From: Proteiniclasticum sp.
Lineage (GTDB): Bacteria; Bacillota; Clostridia; Clostridiales; Clostridiaceae
Direction of reading: 5' to 3'
Assembly: GCF_003514505.1 (NCBI RefSeq)
Contig: NZ_DOPX01000009.1
Coordinates: forward strand, 103,649-167,648
Length of the DNA stretch: 64,000 bases
Shown here: in pieces, positions 34,073 through 42,178 of the stretch
Position numbering within the stretch: position 1 is the stretch's first letter
Layout of the letters: the number at the start of each line of letters is the position of its first letter
The notes under the pieces: generated by a model
Seen by the model: the letters and a program-made list of their open reading frames with translations, nothing else
The model's database searches: none
Told to the model about the DNA's origin: nothing
Position numbers and translations under genes: made by a program

Positions 34073-35356
34073 ATGTCAATATTGATCGGGCCCATGAAAT
34101 TGCATTTGAATGGGCACAAAGAATTGACAAGCCATGGTGAAGTGAAGAACATCGTGGCCGGTAAGAAGGTCTATATACCGCTGATGGCATGTACAGATGT
34201 ACTTGTGAAAGCAGGGGATACCGTGAAAGCAGGTACAATGCTTGCGAAGCGTGATGACCATTTCAAGGTACCTATATTCTCCTCCGTCTCCGGTAAAGTT
34301 CTGGGTATTGAAGAACTGGAGCATACAACAGGAAGAGTAATAGACCATGTCGTCATTGAAAATGACGGACAGAACACATTTGAGAGACCCTTCGAGCCTA
34401 TAGATGCTGATAAAGCTTCTGTAGAGGAACTGGTGACATTCATGATGAATGCCGGTATCGTTGGATGTGGTGGTGCTGGATTCCCTTCATACGTGAAGTA
34501 TAAAGGAGCCAAAGGCATTCATACTCTGCTGATCAACGCAGTAGAATGTGAGCCATATATCACAGCGGACTACCGCATCATGGACAATCAGGTGGAAGAG
34601 CTGGTGTATGGAACAAAAACCATGCTGAAGATGTCTGGTGCTCAAAAAGCGCTCATCGCCATCAAGAAAACTAAAAAAGATCTCATAGCCAAGGTTCGTG
34701 AAGCAGTGAAGGATACAGAAGGTCTCTTCGTAGAAGAAGTTCCGGATCAGTATCCCATGGGCTGGGAAAGAACCCTTATTTATGAAGTCTTCAAGAAAAG
34801 ATACGACAAGCTGCCAGGAGAAATTGGGGTCATAGTGAACAATGCGACCACAGCCATTGCTTTCTCCGAAGCACTCCGATATGGAAAGCCAATCATTGAG
34901 AAAATCTGTACCATCTCCGGTGATGCAGTGAAGAATCCTTCCAACGTACGTGTGCCTGTAGGGGTATCCGTTCAGGAAATCGTAGAGCAGATCGGTGGAT
35001 ATGCTTATGATGAAGTGCGTATCGTGGGCGGCGGACCTATGATGGGGAAGACTGTTTCCACAGATCGTGCCGTCATCAATTCCGCTTCCAATGCCATCAC
35101 CATCCTGAAGCCTGATGAAGACGAGGCCATTGCCTGCCTAAGATGCGGAAGATGTAATGACCACTGTCCTGCAGGGATTCTTCCAGTCAGAATCAACAAT
35201 GCGGAAGAAGCAGGAGATGTGAAGCTTCTGACAAAGCTTCGTGCAGACCAGTGTATCGAATGCGGCATGTGTACTTATGTATGCCCATCTAAAATTGAAG
35301 TGACTGAAGGCGTAAGACGTGGTAAAGCACTCTTAAGAGCCGCAGCGCAGAAGTAA
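34073..35356 (+). CDS. rnfC: Rnf complex subunit RnfC (NADH/ferredoxin-side flavin-FeS protein)
   Basis: The product is 427 aa. The ATG at 34073 (MSILIGPMKLHLNGHKE) matches the family start better than 33998. Features are an N-terminal barrel-like domain, the NADH/FMN-binding segment GIVGCGGAGFPSYVKY near residue 125, and two C-terminal 4Fe-4S motifs (CLRCGRCNDHCP and CIECGMCTYVCP). RnfC is the cytoplasmic face of the ion-pumping ferredoxin:NAD+ oxidoreductase and holds the NAD+ site. It heads a five-gene operon, rnfCDGEA. Confidence 0.95.
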   Translation: MSILIGPMKLHLNGHKELTSHGEVKNIVAGKKVYIPLMACTDVLVKAGDTVKAGTMLAKRDDHFKVPIFSSVSGKVLGIEELEHTTGRVIDHVVIENDGQNTFERPFEPIDADKASVEELVTFMMNAGIVGCGGAGFPSYVKYKGAKGIHTLLINAVECEPYITADYRIMDNQVEELVYGTKTMLKMSGAQKALIAIKKTKKDLIAKVREAVKDTEGLFVEEVPDQYPMGWERTLIYEVFKKRYDKLPGEIGVIVNNATTAIAFSEALRYGKPIIEKICTISGDAVKNPSNVRVPVGVSVQEIVEQIGGYAYDEVRIVGGGPMMGKTVSTDRAVINSASNAITILKPDEDEAIACLRCGRCNDHCPAGILPVRINNAEEAGDVKLLTKLRADQCIECGMCTYVCPSKIEVTEGVRRGKALLRAAAQK

Positions 35357-35370
35357 GGGGGACAGTATCA

Positions 35371-36834
35371 ATGAAATTTTTGACCAAAGTGTCTCCAAAC
35401 AATAGAGACAAAGACCACAGCACCCAAGGTGTCATGGCGGAGCTCAGCGTTGGACTTCTTGTTGTCTTTATCTTCTCCATGGTGTTCTACTTCCAGGAGT
35501 ATGGGATGGACTATGTCATCCATGGCGTGCTTCTTATGGTCACTGCCATTGTGGTGGCACTGCTGACAGAAGCGGTATTTGCTCTGGCAACCAAAAAGAA
35601 CATCGTAAAACATATGAGAAGCTCTTTCCCGCTGGTTACAGCCATTATTCTTGTTTTAACGGTACCGATCTCCACCACATACTTTGCCATCGGGGTAGCT
35701 TCCTTCTTTGCTATTTTCGTTGGAAAGCTCATCTTTGGGGGATTCGGACATAATATCTTCAATCCAGCTGGCGTGGGTCGAGCTGTGATATTTGCTTCCC
35801 TCATGGGATCCACGGTGGCTGATGTCACCACCAGCGCGACACCCATTTCTTCCATAGCCAATGCCGGGTGGCTCATAAAGGATGCAGCTGTGACAGAGAA
35901 GTTTCTGGAACAGTTCGGCGGACTCTCCAATCTTCTTCTGGGATGGTATCCTGGAGCCATTGGTGAAACCAGTGCGCTGCTTATCCTTCTGGTAGGAGCT
36001 TATCTTGCGTACAGAAAAGTTCTGGACTGGAAGGTTCCTGCTGTTTATATCGGTTCTGTATTTGTGTTCACCACCATCATTGCACTGGTCAACGGTGTAG
36101 GTATGTGGTACCCCATGTTCCATGTGCTGGCAGGAGGACTTGTCTTCGGTGCAGTATTCATGGCTACAGACCCAGTAACCAATCCTACCACCATCAGCGG
36201 AAGAATCATTTATGCCATTGGCCTTGCTGCCCTGACCGTGATCATCAGACTGCAGGCAAGTCTTCCAGGTGGTGTTGTATTCGCAATTCTTATTATGAAC
36301 ATGGTTTCTCCACTCATTGATAAGCTCACAGACGGCTGGTCCATCTATTCTGTGAAGAAGTACACTGTATCCATTGCAGTGACCTTTGCAGCTGGAATCC
36401 TTCTGACTTTTATGGCTGGAAACGGTCTTGAGCCGAAAGCCATTGAGTTCCCAAGAGAAGGAGGCGGCCTTGGCATCTTCACTGACAGTCAGGACAACCT
36501 TCCTGAGGTGCTGGAACAGTCTGAAGAGGGATCTGTTGTGACCTTCGTTCTGTCCGCGCCTGGATATTATGCCATCCAGTCCGGTGGAGAACCTAATAAA
36601 ATTGAAGTGAAGATCAATAAAGACACCAATACTGTGGAAAGTGTTGCCATAGTTTCTGTGAATGATACTCCAGGACTTGGAGACAGAATTGATGACCCTG
36701 CGTTCCTTGACCAGTTCAAAGGCATCTCCTTTGAAGACAAAAACGCTGGGGTAGACGCCATTTCCGGTGCAACCATCTCATCCACTTCTGTGACAAAGGC
36801 AGTGCGAATTGCTTTTGAGACACTGAATAAGTAA
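35371..36834 (+). CDS. rnfD: RnfD fused to a C-terminal FMN-binding domain
   Basis: This 487-aa protein is some 150-170 residues longer than ordinary RnfD. Residues 1 to about 345 are the multi-pass RnfD core with FGHNIFNPAGVGRA near residue 125 and GETSALL near 197, the usual region of covalent FMN attachment. After the last membrane segment, residues from about 370 form an FMN_bind domain ending in AISGATISSTSV, the flavinylation signature S-G-A-T-x-S-S. That domain resembles the second domain of the neighbouring RnfG (shared VNDT...G.GD and QF spacing). The extra flavin would lie on the outer face. The operon context leaves no doubt about the RnfD core. Confidence 0.93.
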   Translation: MKFLTKVSPNNRDKDHSTQGVMAELSVGLLVVFIFSMVFYFQEYGMDYVIHGVLLMVTAIVVALLTEAVFALATKKNIVKHMRSSFPLVTAIILVLTVPISTTYFAIGVASFFAIFVGKLIFGGFGHNIFNPAGVGRAVIFASLMGSTVADVTTSATPISSIANAGWLIKDAAVTEKFLEQFGGLSNLLLGWYPGAIGETSALLILLVGAYLAYRKVLDWKVPAVYIGSVFVFTTIIALVNGVGMWYPMFHVLAGGLVFGAVFMATDPVTNPTTISGRIIYAIGLAALTVIIRLQASLPGGVVFAILIMNMVSPLIDKLTDGWSIYSVKKYTVSIAVTFAAGILLTFMAGNGLEPKAIEFPREGGGLGIFTDSQDNLPEVLEQSEEGSVVTFVLSAPGYYAIQSGGEPNKIEVKINKDTNTVESVAIVSVNDTPGLGDRIDDPAFLDQFKGISFEDKNAGVDAISGATISSTSVTKAVRIAFETLNK

Positions 36835-36848
36835 GGGAGGACAGAGAA

Positions 36849-37793
36849 ATGAAAAACATGAAAGGTTTCGTTGTTTTACTGGCTACTGTTCTCATTGCGG
36901 GCGGCGTGCTTCTATTTGCAGATGCACAGCTGAGACCGCTCATTGAAGCAGCAGGAAGCGGCGAGTATAAGGAGATTCTGGAAAAGATTTTTCCGGAGTC
37001 CAAGAATTTTGAAGAAGAAGAATTTACAGATGAAACTGGACTGATTCAAAAGCTGTTCGAAGACGAGGACAACGGCGGATTTGTATACATTCTGGAAAAT
37101 CAGGGATTTGCTGATGTGATTACCTTTGCTCTAGGGTTTGATTTAGAAGGCAACATCGTTGGGTATGAGATCATTAATCTCAATGATACCCCTGGATACG
37201 GAAGCCAGGTAGGCGAAGAAGCATTTATTGGATCTGTGGTCGGCAAGACCTCTGTAGACGGAGTTGCTACTATTTCAGGTGCTACAGTGAGCTCCAAAGC
37301 TGTTGTGGATGCCATTGATGCTGCAAGGGCAAACTATAATGAAATGATGGGAATTGAAGACAATGGAGAAGGCGCAGCGCCTGAACCAGTGGCTCCACCA
37401 CTGGAGTTTGGGGCTAAACTGCCTATTTTCAGAGAAGATGTTTCTGAATCCAGACAAGGTGTTATCATTGATACCGTGGAAGAAGGCGGAAATGTTACTT
37501 ATACTGTGGAAGCAGCAGGATATGCTGTCATTGAGCAGTATGATGGTGCAAAACCAAACGTTGTGAAAATTACACTGGATCCTGCAAATCAGGTGATTGT
37601 AAAGGTAGAAGTTCTTGAAGTGAATGACACCAAGGGAATTGGTGACAAAGTCCTCCATGAGGATTTTGCAAAACAGTTTGAGAATCTCTCTTATGCAGAT
37701 CCATCTGTAGAAGCAGATACTGTGTCTATGGCAACGGTATCCAGCACATCCGTCATCAATGCAATTCTCGCAGCGCTGAATGCGAACAAATAG
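36849..37793 (+). CDS. rnfG: RnfG with two tandem FMN-binding domains
   Basis: This 314-aa protein is longer than the usual 180-210-aa RnfG. An N-terminal membrane anchor (about residues 7-25) is followed by FMN_bind domain 1 ending in ISGATVSSKAV near residue 138 and, after a Pro-rich linker (APEPVAPPL), FMN_bind domain 2 ending in VSMATVSSTSV near residue 300. In domain 2 the Gly of the S-G-A-T motif is Met, so flavinylation there is uncertain. RnfG is an extracytoplasmic flavin carrier between RnfD and RnfE/A. It is preceded by GGGAGG. Confidence 0.93.
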   Translation: MKNMKGFVVLLATVLIAGGVLLFADAQLRPLIEAAGSGEYKEILEKIFPESKNFEEEEFTDETGLIQKLFEDEDNGGFVYILENQGFADVITFALGFDLEGNIVGYEIINLNDTPGYGSQVGEEAFIGSVVGKTSVDGVATISGATVSSKAVVDAIDAARANYNEMMGIEDNGEGAAPEPVAPPLEFGAKLPIFREDVSESRQGVIIDTVEEGGNVTYTVEAAGYAVIEQYDGAKPNVVKITLDPANQVIVKVEVLEVNDTKGIGDKVLHEDFAKQFENLSYADPSVEADTVSMATVSSTSVINAILAALNANK

Positions 37794-37806
37794 GAGGGAG
37801 AAGAGC

Positions 37807-38445
37807 ATGAATAAATTAAATAACATAAAAATAGGTTTCTTTAGAAATAATCCTGTTCTATCCCTGGCTCTAGGACTCACAACAGCCCTTGCGGTGACAG
37901 GAAGCGTTACTACAGCTCTAGGAATGGGACTTCTCATCCTTCTTCTGGTGATTGTGGCTGGCGTTCTTGGTGGACTCCTGCATAAAGTGACACCTTCAGA
38001 GATGATGATTCCAGTAGGCCTTGTGCTTTCCGCATTTCTTGCAAAGCTTGGAGAGCTGCTAGCCTTGGCGTATATGCCTACAGTGGCTTCCGAAGTAGGG
38101 ATCTTTATTCCTCTGATGGCCGTGAACTCCTTGATTCTTTTTGCTGCAGGAACTCTGACAGAAAAGACATCTTTTGGAGAAAACATGAAAAATGCACTGC
38201 TGGCAGGCTGTGCTTATGTGGTGGCTCTTTTGGCAATAGCATTCTTAAGAGAACTTGCTGTAACCGGAGGCATTGCGCTGCTGAACCCACTGAGTGGTGT
38301 GGAACTCTTCAGTTTCAATCTCATTCCACAGCAGTTCACCCTGAGCCTGTTTGCAGGTTCTGCTGGAGCCTTATTGATGACAGCATTTGTGGGCGGGCTC
38401 TTCCAGGCCATTGGAAAGTCCGGAAACGACAAGGGAGGTAAGTAA
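37807..38445 (+). CDS. rnfE: Rnf complex subunit RnfE
   Basis: This 212-aa protein has six membrane segments. The ATG at 37807 (MNKLNNIKIGFFRNNPV) follows GGGAG. The pattern FRNNPVLSLALGLTTALAVT and the NSLILF and PLSGVELFSF segments are those of RnfE/NqrD proteins. With RnfA it forms the membrane pair that holds a 2Fe-2S centre through transmembrane cysteines. Its stop is followed after one base by the rnfA start. Confidence 0.94.
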   Translation: MNKLNNIKIGFFRNNPVLSLALGLTTALAVTGSVTTALGMGLLILLLVIVAGVLGGLLHKVTPSEMMIPVGLVLSAFLAKLGELLALAYMPTVASEVGIFIPLMAVNSLILFAAGTLTEKTSFGENMKNALLAGCAYVVALLAIAFLRELAVTGGIALLNPLSGVELFSFNLIPQQFTLSLFAGSAGALLMTAFVGGLFQAIGKSGNDKGGK

Positions 38446-38446
38446 G

Positions 38447-39049
38447 ATGGAAAATATACTACCGATTCTTCTTGGTACAATCCTGATCAATAACCTTGCC
38501 CTGACAAAGCTTGTGGGGCTGGGACAGCTGGCTCATTTCGGTGAGGAGGAAGGCGAGATTCTCTGTATTGGGGTTTCTGCAGCACTTGTTATGGCAATTT
38601 CCAGCATTCTTGGGTACTTTGCCGGTTCCCTGTTTGATCTGGGTGTTCTGAATCTTTTGGTCTATGTTCTCCTGATTCTTGTGTCTACAGCGCTTGTGAT
38701 GTCTGGAGTGAAGAAAGTAAAGCCTGAAATGTATGAAAGAGTGAAGAAAGTTCTTCCACTACTTTCAGCAAACTCAGCGATACTCTATCTGCTTTTGATG
38801 ACAGGTACAGAAGGCATGGAATTCCTTCTACAAGGAACGGTTGCCAATGATGCGCAAGAGCTGCTTCCGGTACTGATTACTGCTGTCGGAGCTCCCCTGG
38901 GTCTTCTCTTTGCCTTTATCCTCTATGGAGCTGTAAGGGAAAGACTTTCTGTAGCACATACGCCAAAAGCATTCAAAGGTCTTCCAATCCTTCTGGTCTA
39001 TGCAGCTCTGGTTGTGCTGGCTCTCAGCGGGCTCAATGGAATTCTTTAG
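38447..39049 (+). CDS. rnfA: Rnf complex subunit RnfA
   Basis: This 200-aa protein has six membrane segments. The ATG at 38447 (MENILPILLGTILINNLAL) follows GGGAGG inside the end of rnfE. RnfA and RnfE are related and insert in opposite orientation; family members carry a conserved Cys near ILCIGVSAA for the shared iron-sulfur centre. It is the last gene before a strong terminator. The ferredoxin-accepting subunit gene rnfB, which normally follows, is not there. Confidence 0.93.
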   Translation: MENILPILLGTILINNLALTKLVGLGQLAHFGEEEGEILCIGVSAALVMAISSILGYFAGSLFDLGVLNLLVYVLLILVSTALVMSGVKKVKPEMYERVKKVLPLLSANSAILYLLLMTGTEGMEFLLQGTVANDAQELLPVLITAVGAPLGLLFAFILYGAVRERLSVAHTPKAFKGLPILLVYAALVVLALSGLNGIL

Positions 39050-39079
39050 AATCTGAATCTGATACCATACTAATGAAGT

Positions 39080-39120
39080 CTCTCCGTTTTCTGGGAACCT
39101 GGAAAACGGAGAGTTTTTTT
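39080..39120 (+). terminator. Terminator of the rnf operon
   Basis: Perfect 12-bp arms CTCTCCGTTTTC and GAAAACGGAGAG are followed by seven T, 30 bases after the rnfA stop. Confidence 0.93.
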
Positions 39121-39271
39121 GACAAAATATCAGTGCAGTTCTGAAACTGAAGCAAATTACTTGAAACTCTTTTAAGGTTTCTGGTAAAAGAATATTCAAG
39201 CTTAAGTTTCCACAGAAAATGGCGCTTGTACCGATGAATTACACATGTTACTCACATGAAATGGGAGGCAT

Positions 39272-39406
39272 TGTGGATAAACCTGTGGATAAGGTGGAAA
39301 ACTATTTTTTGAACAGGGATGCATATTGTGCAAAATTCAATTCATCCCCTCAATACCACAGGAACTCCACAAGTTATCCACAGGACTTTGTGAATAGTGT
39401 GCATAA
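39272..39406. other. DnaA-box cluster
   Basis: Three perfect DnaA 9-mers (TTATCCACA or its complement TGTGGATAA) lie at 39272-39280, 39284-39292 and 39374-39382, the last inverted. A one-mismatch copy, TGTGCATAA, lies at 39398-39406. The first two are 12 bases apart centre to centre. The surrounding 440-base intergenic region (39050-39490) is A/T-rich and otherwise gene-free. The cluster may titrate DnaA or mark an origin-like site; no dnaA, dnaN or rpmH gene is nearby. Confidence 0.7.
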
Positions 39407-39465
39407 GTGAACAATTGTACGGTTTTTGTTTTGATGATATTTTCATCATGTTAAAACTCAGTTAA

Positions 39466-39505
39466 AAAGAAAGACCATAGGCTGAATTCATCAGTCTATG
39501 GTCTT
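39466..39505 (-). terminator. Terminator of rluF overlapping its stop codon
   Basis: AAGACCATAG (39471-39480) and CTATGGTCTT (39496-39505) pair over 10 bp, with further pairing in the loop. On the minus strand the stem is followed by TCTTTTT. The rluF stop codon lies within the structure. Confidence 0.75.
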
Positions 39506-40210
39506 ATAGGAATCTTCGAGAAGATCGTTCAGCTGAGAAAGCTCCATGGGGGAAAGACTTCGGTATCTTCCCAGCGCCAGTTTTCCAAGCTCTATGTTCA
39601 TGATCCGGATTCTCTTCAGTGTCACCACTCTATACCCGAAGTGCTCTGTCATTCTACGGATCTGTCTGTTGAGCCCTTGGGTGAGGATGATCCGGAAAGT
39701 CTTCTCATCCAGTTTTTCCACCTTGGATTCTCTCGTGTAGGTGTCAAGGATAGGGACTCTCCCTCCCATCCCCTTTAAGAATGAGTCAGTCATGGGTTTG
39801 TTCACCGTAACGATATACTCTTTCTCGTGGTTGTTTCTTGCGCGGAGAATCTTGTTGACGATGTCTCCGTCATTGGTGAGAAGAATAAGCCCTTCAGAGT
39901 CCTTATCCAGACGTCCGATGGGAAAAATCCTTTCTTTGTGGTTTACAAAATCCACGATATTATTACGTACTTTTCTGTTGGTGGTGCATTCAATACCCCT
40001 TGGCTTGTTCAGTGCGATATACACCAGAGGAGGCTTATTGTCCACGAGTTTTCCATCCACTCTTATTTCATCCTGCTCTGTGACTTTCAGTCCCATCACA
40101 GCGACCGCACCATTGACGGTGACTCTGCCTTGTTCTATATAACTGTCCGCTGCCCGCCTGGAGCAGAAACCTGTATCAGAGATGGCTTTATTGATTCTTT
40201 TCTCTTCCAT
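39491..40210 (-). CDS. rluF: rRNA pseudouridine synthase, RluF/RsuA family
   Basis: This 239-aa protein has an N-terminal S4 RNA-binding domain (INKAISDTGFCSRRAAD) and a catalytic domain with GRLDKDSEGLILLTNDGD near residue 97, where the first Asp is the nucleophile. The following ILRARNNHEKEYIVTV is closest to RluF, which modifies 23S rRNA U2604 and tRNA-Tyr in E. coli. RluB/RsuA-like specificity cannot be excluded. It is monocistronic. Confidence 0.9.
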   Translation of the reverse strand: MEEKRINKAISDTGFCSRRAADSYIEQGRVTVNGAVAVMGLKVTEQDEIRVDGKLVDNKPPLVYIALNKPRGIECTTNRKVRNNIVDFVNHKERIFPIGRLDKDSEGLILLTNDGDIVNKILRARNNHEKEYIVTVNKPMTDSFLKGMGGRVPILDTYTRESKVEKLDEKTFRIILTQGLNRQIRRMTEHFGYRVVTLKRIRIMNIELGKLALGRYRSLSPMELSQLNDLLEDSYKTID

Positions 40211-40351
40211 GGAATTCCTTCCTTTTCAATTCATATACTTCTAAAATGATATTATACACGAAACGGGATGTTTTCCCAAGAGATGTTGAGAAGATGAAGA
40301 AAGGGGCCTATGATGGGAGTAGTGATTACTGATAAAATTTTGGAGGTTAAT

Positions 40352-40570
40352 ATGAACGCTGGAATCTGCCCCATCTGCCATAAAGAAAACCACTGCCACA
40401 TGGTCAGTGGAAAAGATCCTTCCACCTGCTGGTGCACCACCGTCTCTTTCCCTGATGGTCTGCTTCTTCTTGTACCTGAAGAGGCAAGAAACCTTTCGTG
40501 TGTCTGTGAGGCATGTGTAACAAAATACCAGGAAGAAGGTGCGGAAGGTATGAGAGTGCCCCAAAGATAA
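40352..40570 (+). CDS. Cysteine-rich CWC family protein
   Basis: This 72-aa protein starts at 40352 (MNAGICPICHKENHC) behind TGGAGG. The cysteine pattern CPIC...C...CWC...C..C matches the small CWC family, which probably binds zinc in a knuckle-like fold. Its function is unknown. It is divergent from rluF; the glutaredoxin gene follows 87 bases later with its own promoter. Confidence 0.8.
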   Translation: MNAGICPICHKENHCHMVSGKDPSTCWCTTVSFPDGLLLLVPEEARNLSCVCEACVTKYQEEGAEGMRVPQR

Positions 40571-40571
40571 A

Positions 40572-40629
40572 TTGGACAAAATTCAATAGTTACGGTACAA
40601 TAAAGATACCGGAAGATTCTTGTTCCGGC
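40572..40629 (+). promoter_or_regulatory. Promoter and leader hairpin of the glutaredoxin gene
   Basis: TTGGAC (40572-40577) and TACAAT (40596-40601) are spaced 18 bases. In the leader, CCGGAA (40609-40614) and TTCCGG (40623-40628) form a six-bp hairpin about 30 bases before the start codon. Confidence 0.55.
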
Positions 40630-40657
40630 AAAGACTTTGACTTTGGAGGAGAAGAAA

Positions 40658-40888
40658 ATGAGCAAAAAGGTTGTCATATACACATCCAATACCTGTACCT
40701 ACTGCGATCTGGCAAAGGAATACTTCAATGCCAACGATATTTCCTATGAAGAGAAGAACACTTCTGACCCAGTGTTCAGAAAAGAACTTCTGGCTTTAGG
40801 AGTGCGCAGCGTGCCTACAATTTTCGTGGATGAAGAGTACATGGTTGGATTTGACGAAGGTTCTTTCGAAGAGCTTTACAACAAATAA
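40658..40888 (+). CDS. Glutaredoxin-like protein (Grx/NrdH family)
   Basis: This 76-aa thioredoxin-fold protein starts at 40658 (MSKKVVIYTSNTCTYCDLA) behind GGAGG. The redox motif CTYC is near residue 13 and the cis-Pro motif SVPTIFVDEE near 52. It is a cytoplasmic disulfide reductant. NrdH-type proteins feed ribonucleotide reductase, but no nrd genes are near, so the partner is unknown. Confidence 0.92.
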   Translation: MSKKVVIYTSNTCTYCDLAKEYFNANDISYEEKNTSDPVFRKELLALGVRSVPTIFVDEEYMVGFDEGSFEELYNK

Positions 40889-40920
40889 AGACTGAAATAA
40901 GTAGCTAGAGAAATAAGATG

Positions 40921-40956
40921 GTCCCGGATCTATAAAAAAGATCCGGGACTTTTTTT
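40921..40956 (+). terminator. Terminator between glutaredoxin and RsgI-like genes
   Basis: Perfect 10-bp arms GTCCCGGATC and GATCCGGGAC enclose nine bases and are followed by seven T. Confidence 0.92.
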
Positions 40957-40971
40957 CTTTCAGTATATTGG

Positions 40972-41961
40972 TCACTGGGTGTACAGGAAAGAGCCATTGT
41001 CGTTGATTTTTGCTTCGATCTGATAGCTGACGATGCGGTCTTTTGTTGCGCCTTCATGAAAGTAGTCTTTGGTAAGGGGTTTACCGGAAATGAGAATCTC
41101 CACGGTGCTTCTTTCACGTATGGTCTCACTGATATAGGCCTGTTCCAGCACTTCTCCCACAGCAGCATCCAGACTAAGATCATCAAATCTTGCTCTTTCG
41201 ATATAGTCTCTTCCTTTGGGATTGTTTCCAAAGGCGTCCACAAGATGACCGAAAGAATTGAACTTCAGTGTCACTTCCCCTACCGCTTTGATGATGACAG
41301 TACGCTCTATCTCTTTCTGCAGAGAATTGTAGTAGAATCCTAAGGGGATGGCAAGAACGAGAAGGACGAGAAGCGGTTTCAGCACATTGGGTTTTCTTCT
41401 GACTTTTTTTCCATAACCAAGGGTTCCGACATCTGATCCCGTATCCCGGATTTTATAGAAAGCTCCATCATTGGTGAGGATACAGGCGACACCGCCTCTT
41501 CGTTTTAGAACCATGCCCGAATGGTCTTTTCCCTCAATGAGAGTGGTCCGATTCTCCTCGGCTGGACCAAAGCATAAGGTCTGACGAAGCCTCGGATAGG
41601 CTCCAGGCTCCAGAAGGAGCGTAAGCGCCAGAATATGCTTCTGACGTTTTTTCAGTTCAAAAAGTGGCTCTTCCACCATGGAAGAAAATACTTTGAGGGG
41701 AATTCTTTTCAGTTCTTTTGTCCTCGTCCAAAGCTTTTCCTCTGAAAGAAGAATCAGCGCCAGATTCAGGTGAAGGTTTAGCTCTTCCCTGGAAAAATGC
41801 TCTTTGGAAAGGGATTCCAGAGAAATCATATAGGTGCGCAAGGATGTAGTGTACGCTTCAATCTCAGCCTTTCTTTCGTCATGATCCTCTTCTTTATAGA
41901 GACTGACCAGGGGTTTATCTAAAAATATATAGTGATCTTTATCAAGGACTCTTTTTTTCAT
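40972..41961 (-). CDS. SigI C-terminal-domain/RsgI-type anti-sigma fusion protein
   Basis: This 329-aa protein reads as two joined modules. Residues about 17-130 (KEEDHDERKAEIEAYTTSL, then KKRQKHILALTLLL and YPRLRQTL) resemble the C-terminal, region-4-like part of sigma factor SigI. Residues about 148-188 (GMVLKRRGGVACILTNDGAF) look like the RsgI N-terminal anti-sigma domain. A single membrane segment follows at about 194-213, then an extracytoplasmic region (214-329) like the RsgI central domain. No sigma region 2 is present, so it cannot act as a full sigma factor. The gene stands alone. The family calls rest on pattern recognition and need a profile search. Confidence 0.65.
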   Translation of the reverse strand: MKKRVLDKDHYIFLDKPLVSLYKEEDHDERKAEIEAYTTSLRTYMISLESLSKEHFSREELNLHLNLALILLSEEKLWTRTKELKRIPLKVFSSMVEEPLFELKKRQKHILALTLLLEPGAYPRLRQTLCFGPAEENRTTLIEGKDHSGMVLKRRGGVACILTNDGAFYKIRDTGSDVGTLGYGKKVRRKPNVLKPLLVLLVLAIPLGFYYNSLQKEIERTVIIKAVGEVTLKFNSFGHLVDAFGNNPKGRDYIERARFDDLSLDAAVGEVLEQAYISETIRERSTVEILISGKPLTKDYFHEGATKDRIVSYQIEAKINDNGSFLYTQ

Positions 41962-42178
41962 GATTTCACCAAACTTTATCTCTTATTGCTTCTATTTTAG
42001 CACAGGACTGGAAAGATGGGCTCGACATTTCAAGAACTTCGCAATGAGTTTGTGAAAAGGGAAGAAAATCCCTTCAGAACCCTTAAAGGTTCCACTAAAA
42101 TACAGTATACTGAAATAGTGGGCACAGGATTGCCCGTAATTTAAAAATCAGTGCAGAAAGAGAATGTGAGGAATAGAT

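Noticed and set aside
39219..39410. 63-codon frame in the DnaA-box region
   Set aside because: It has no ribosome site and runs across the repeated TGTGGATAA boxes; the non-coding explanation is better.
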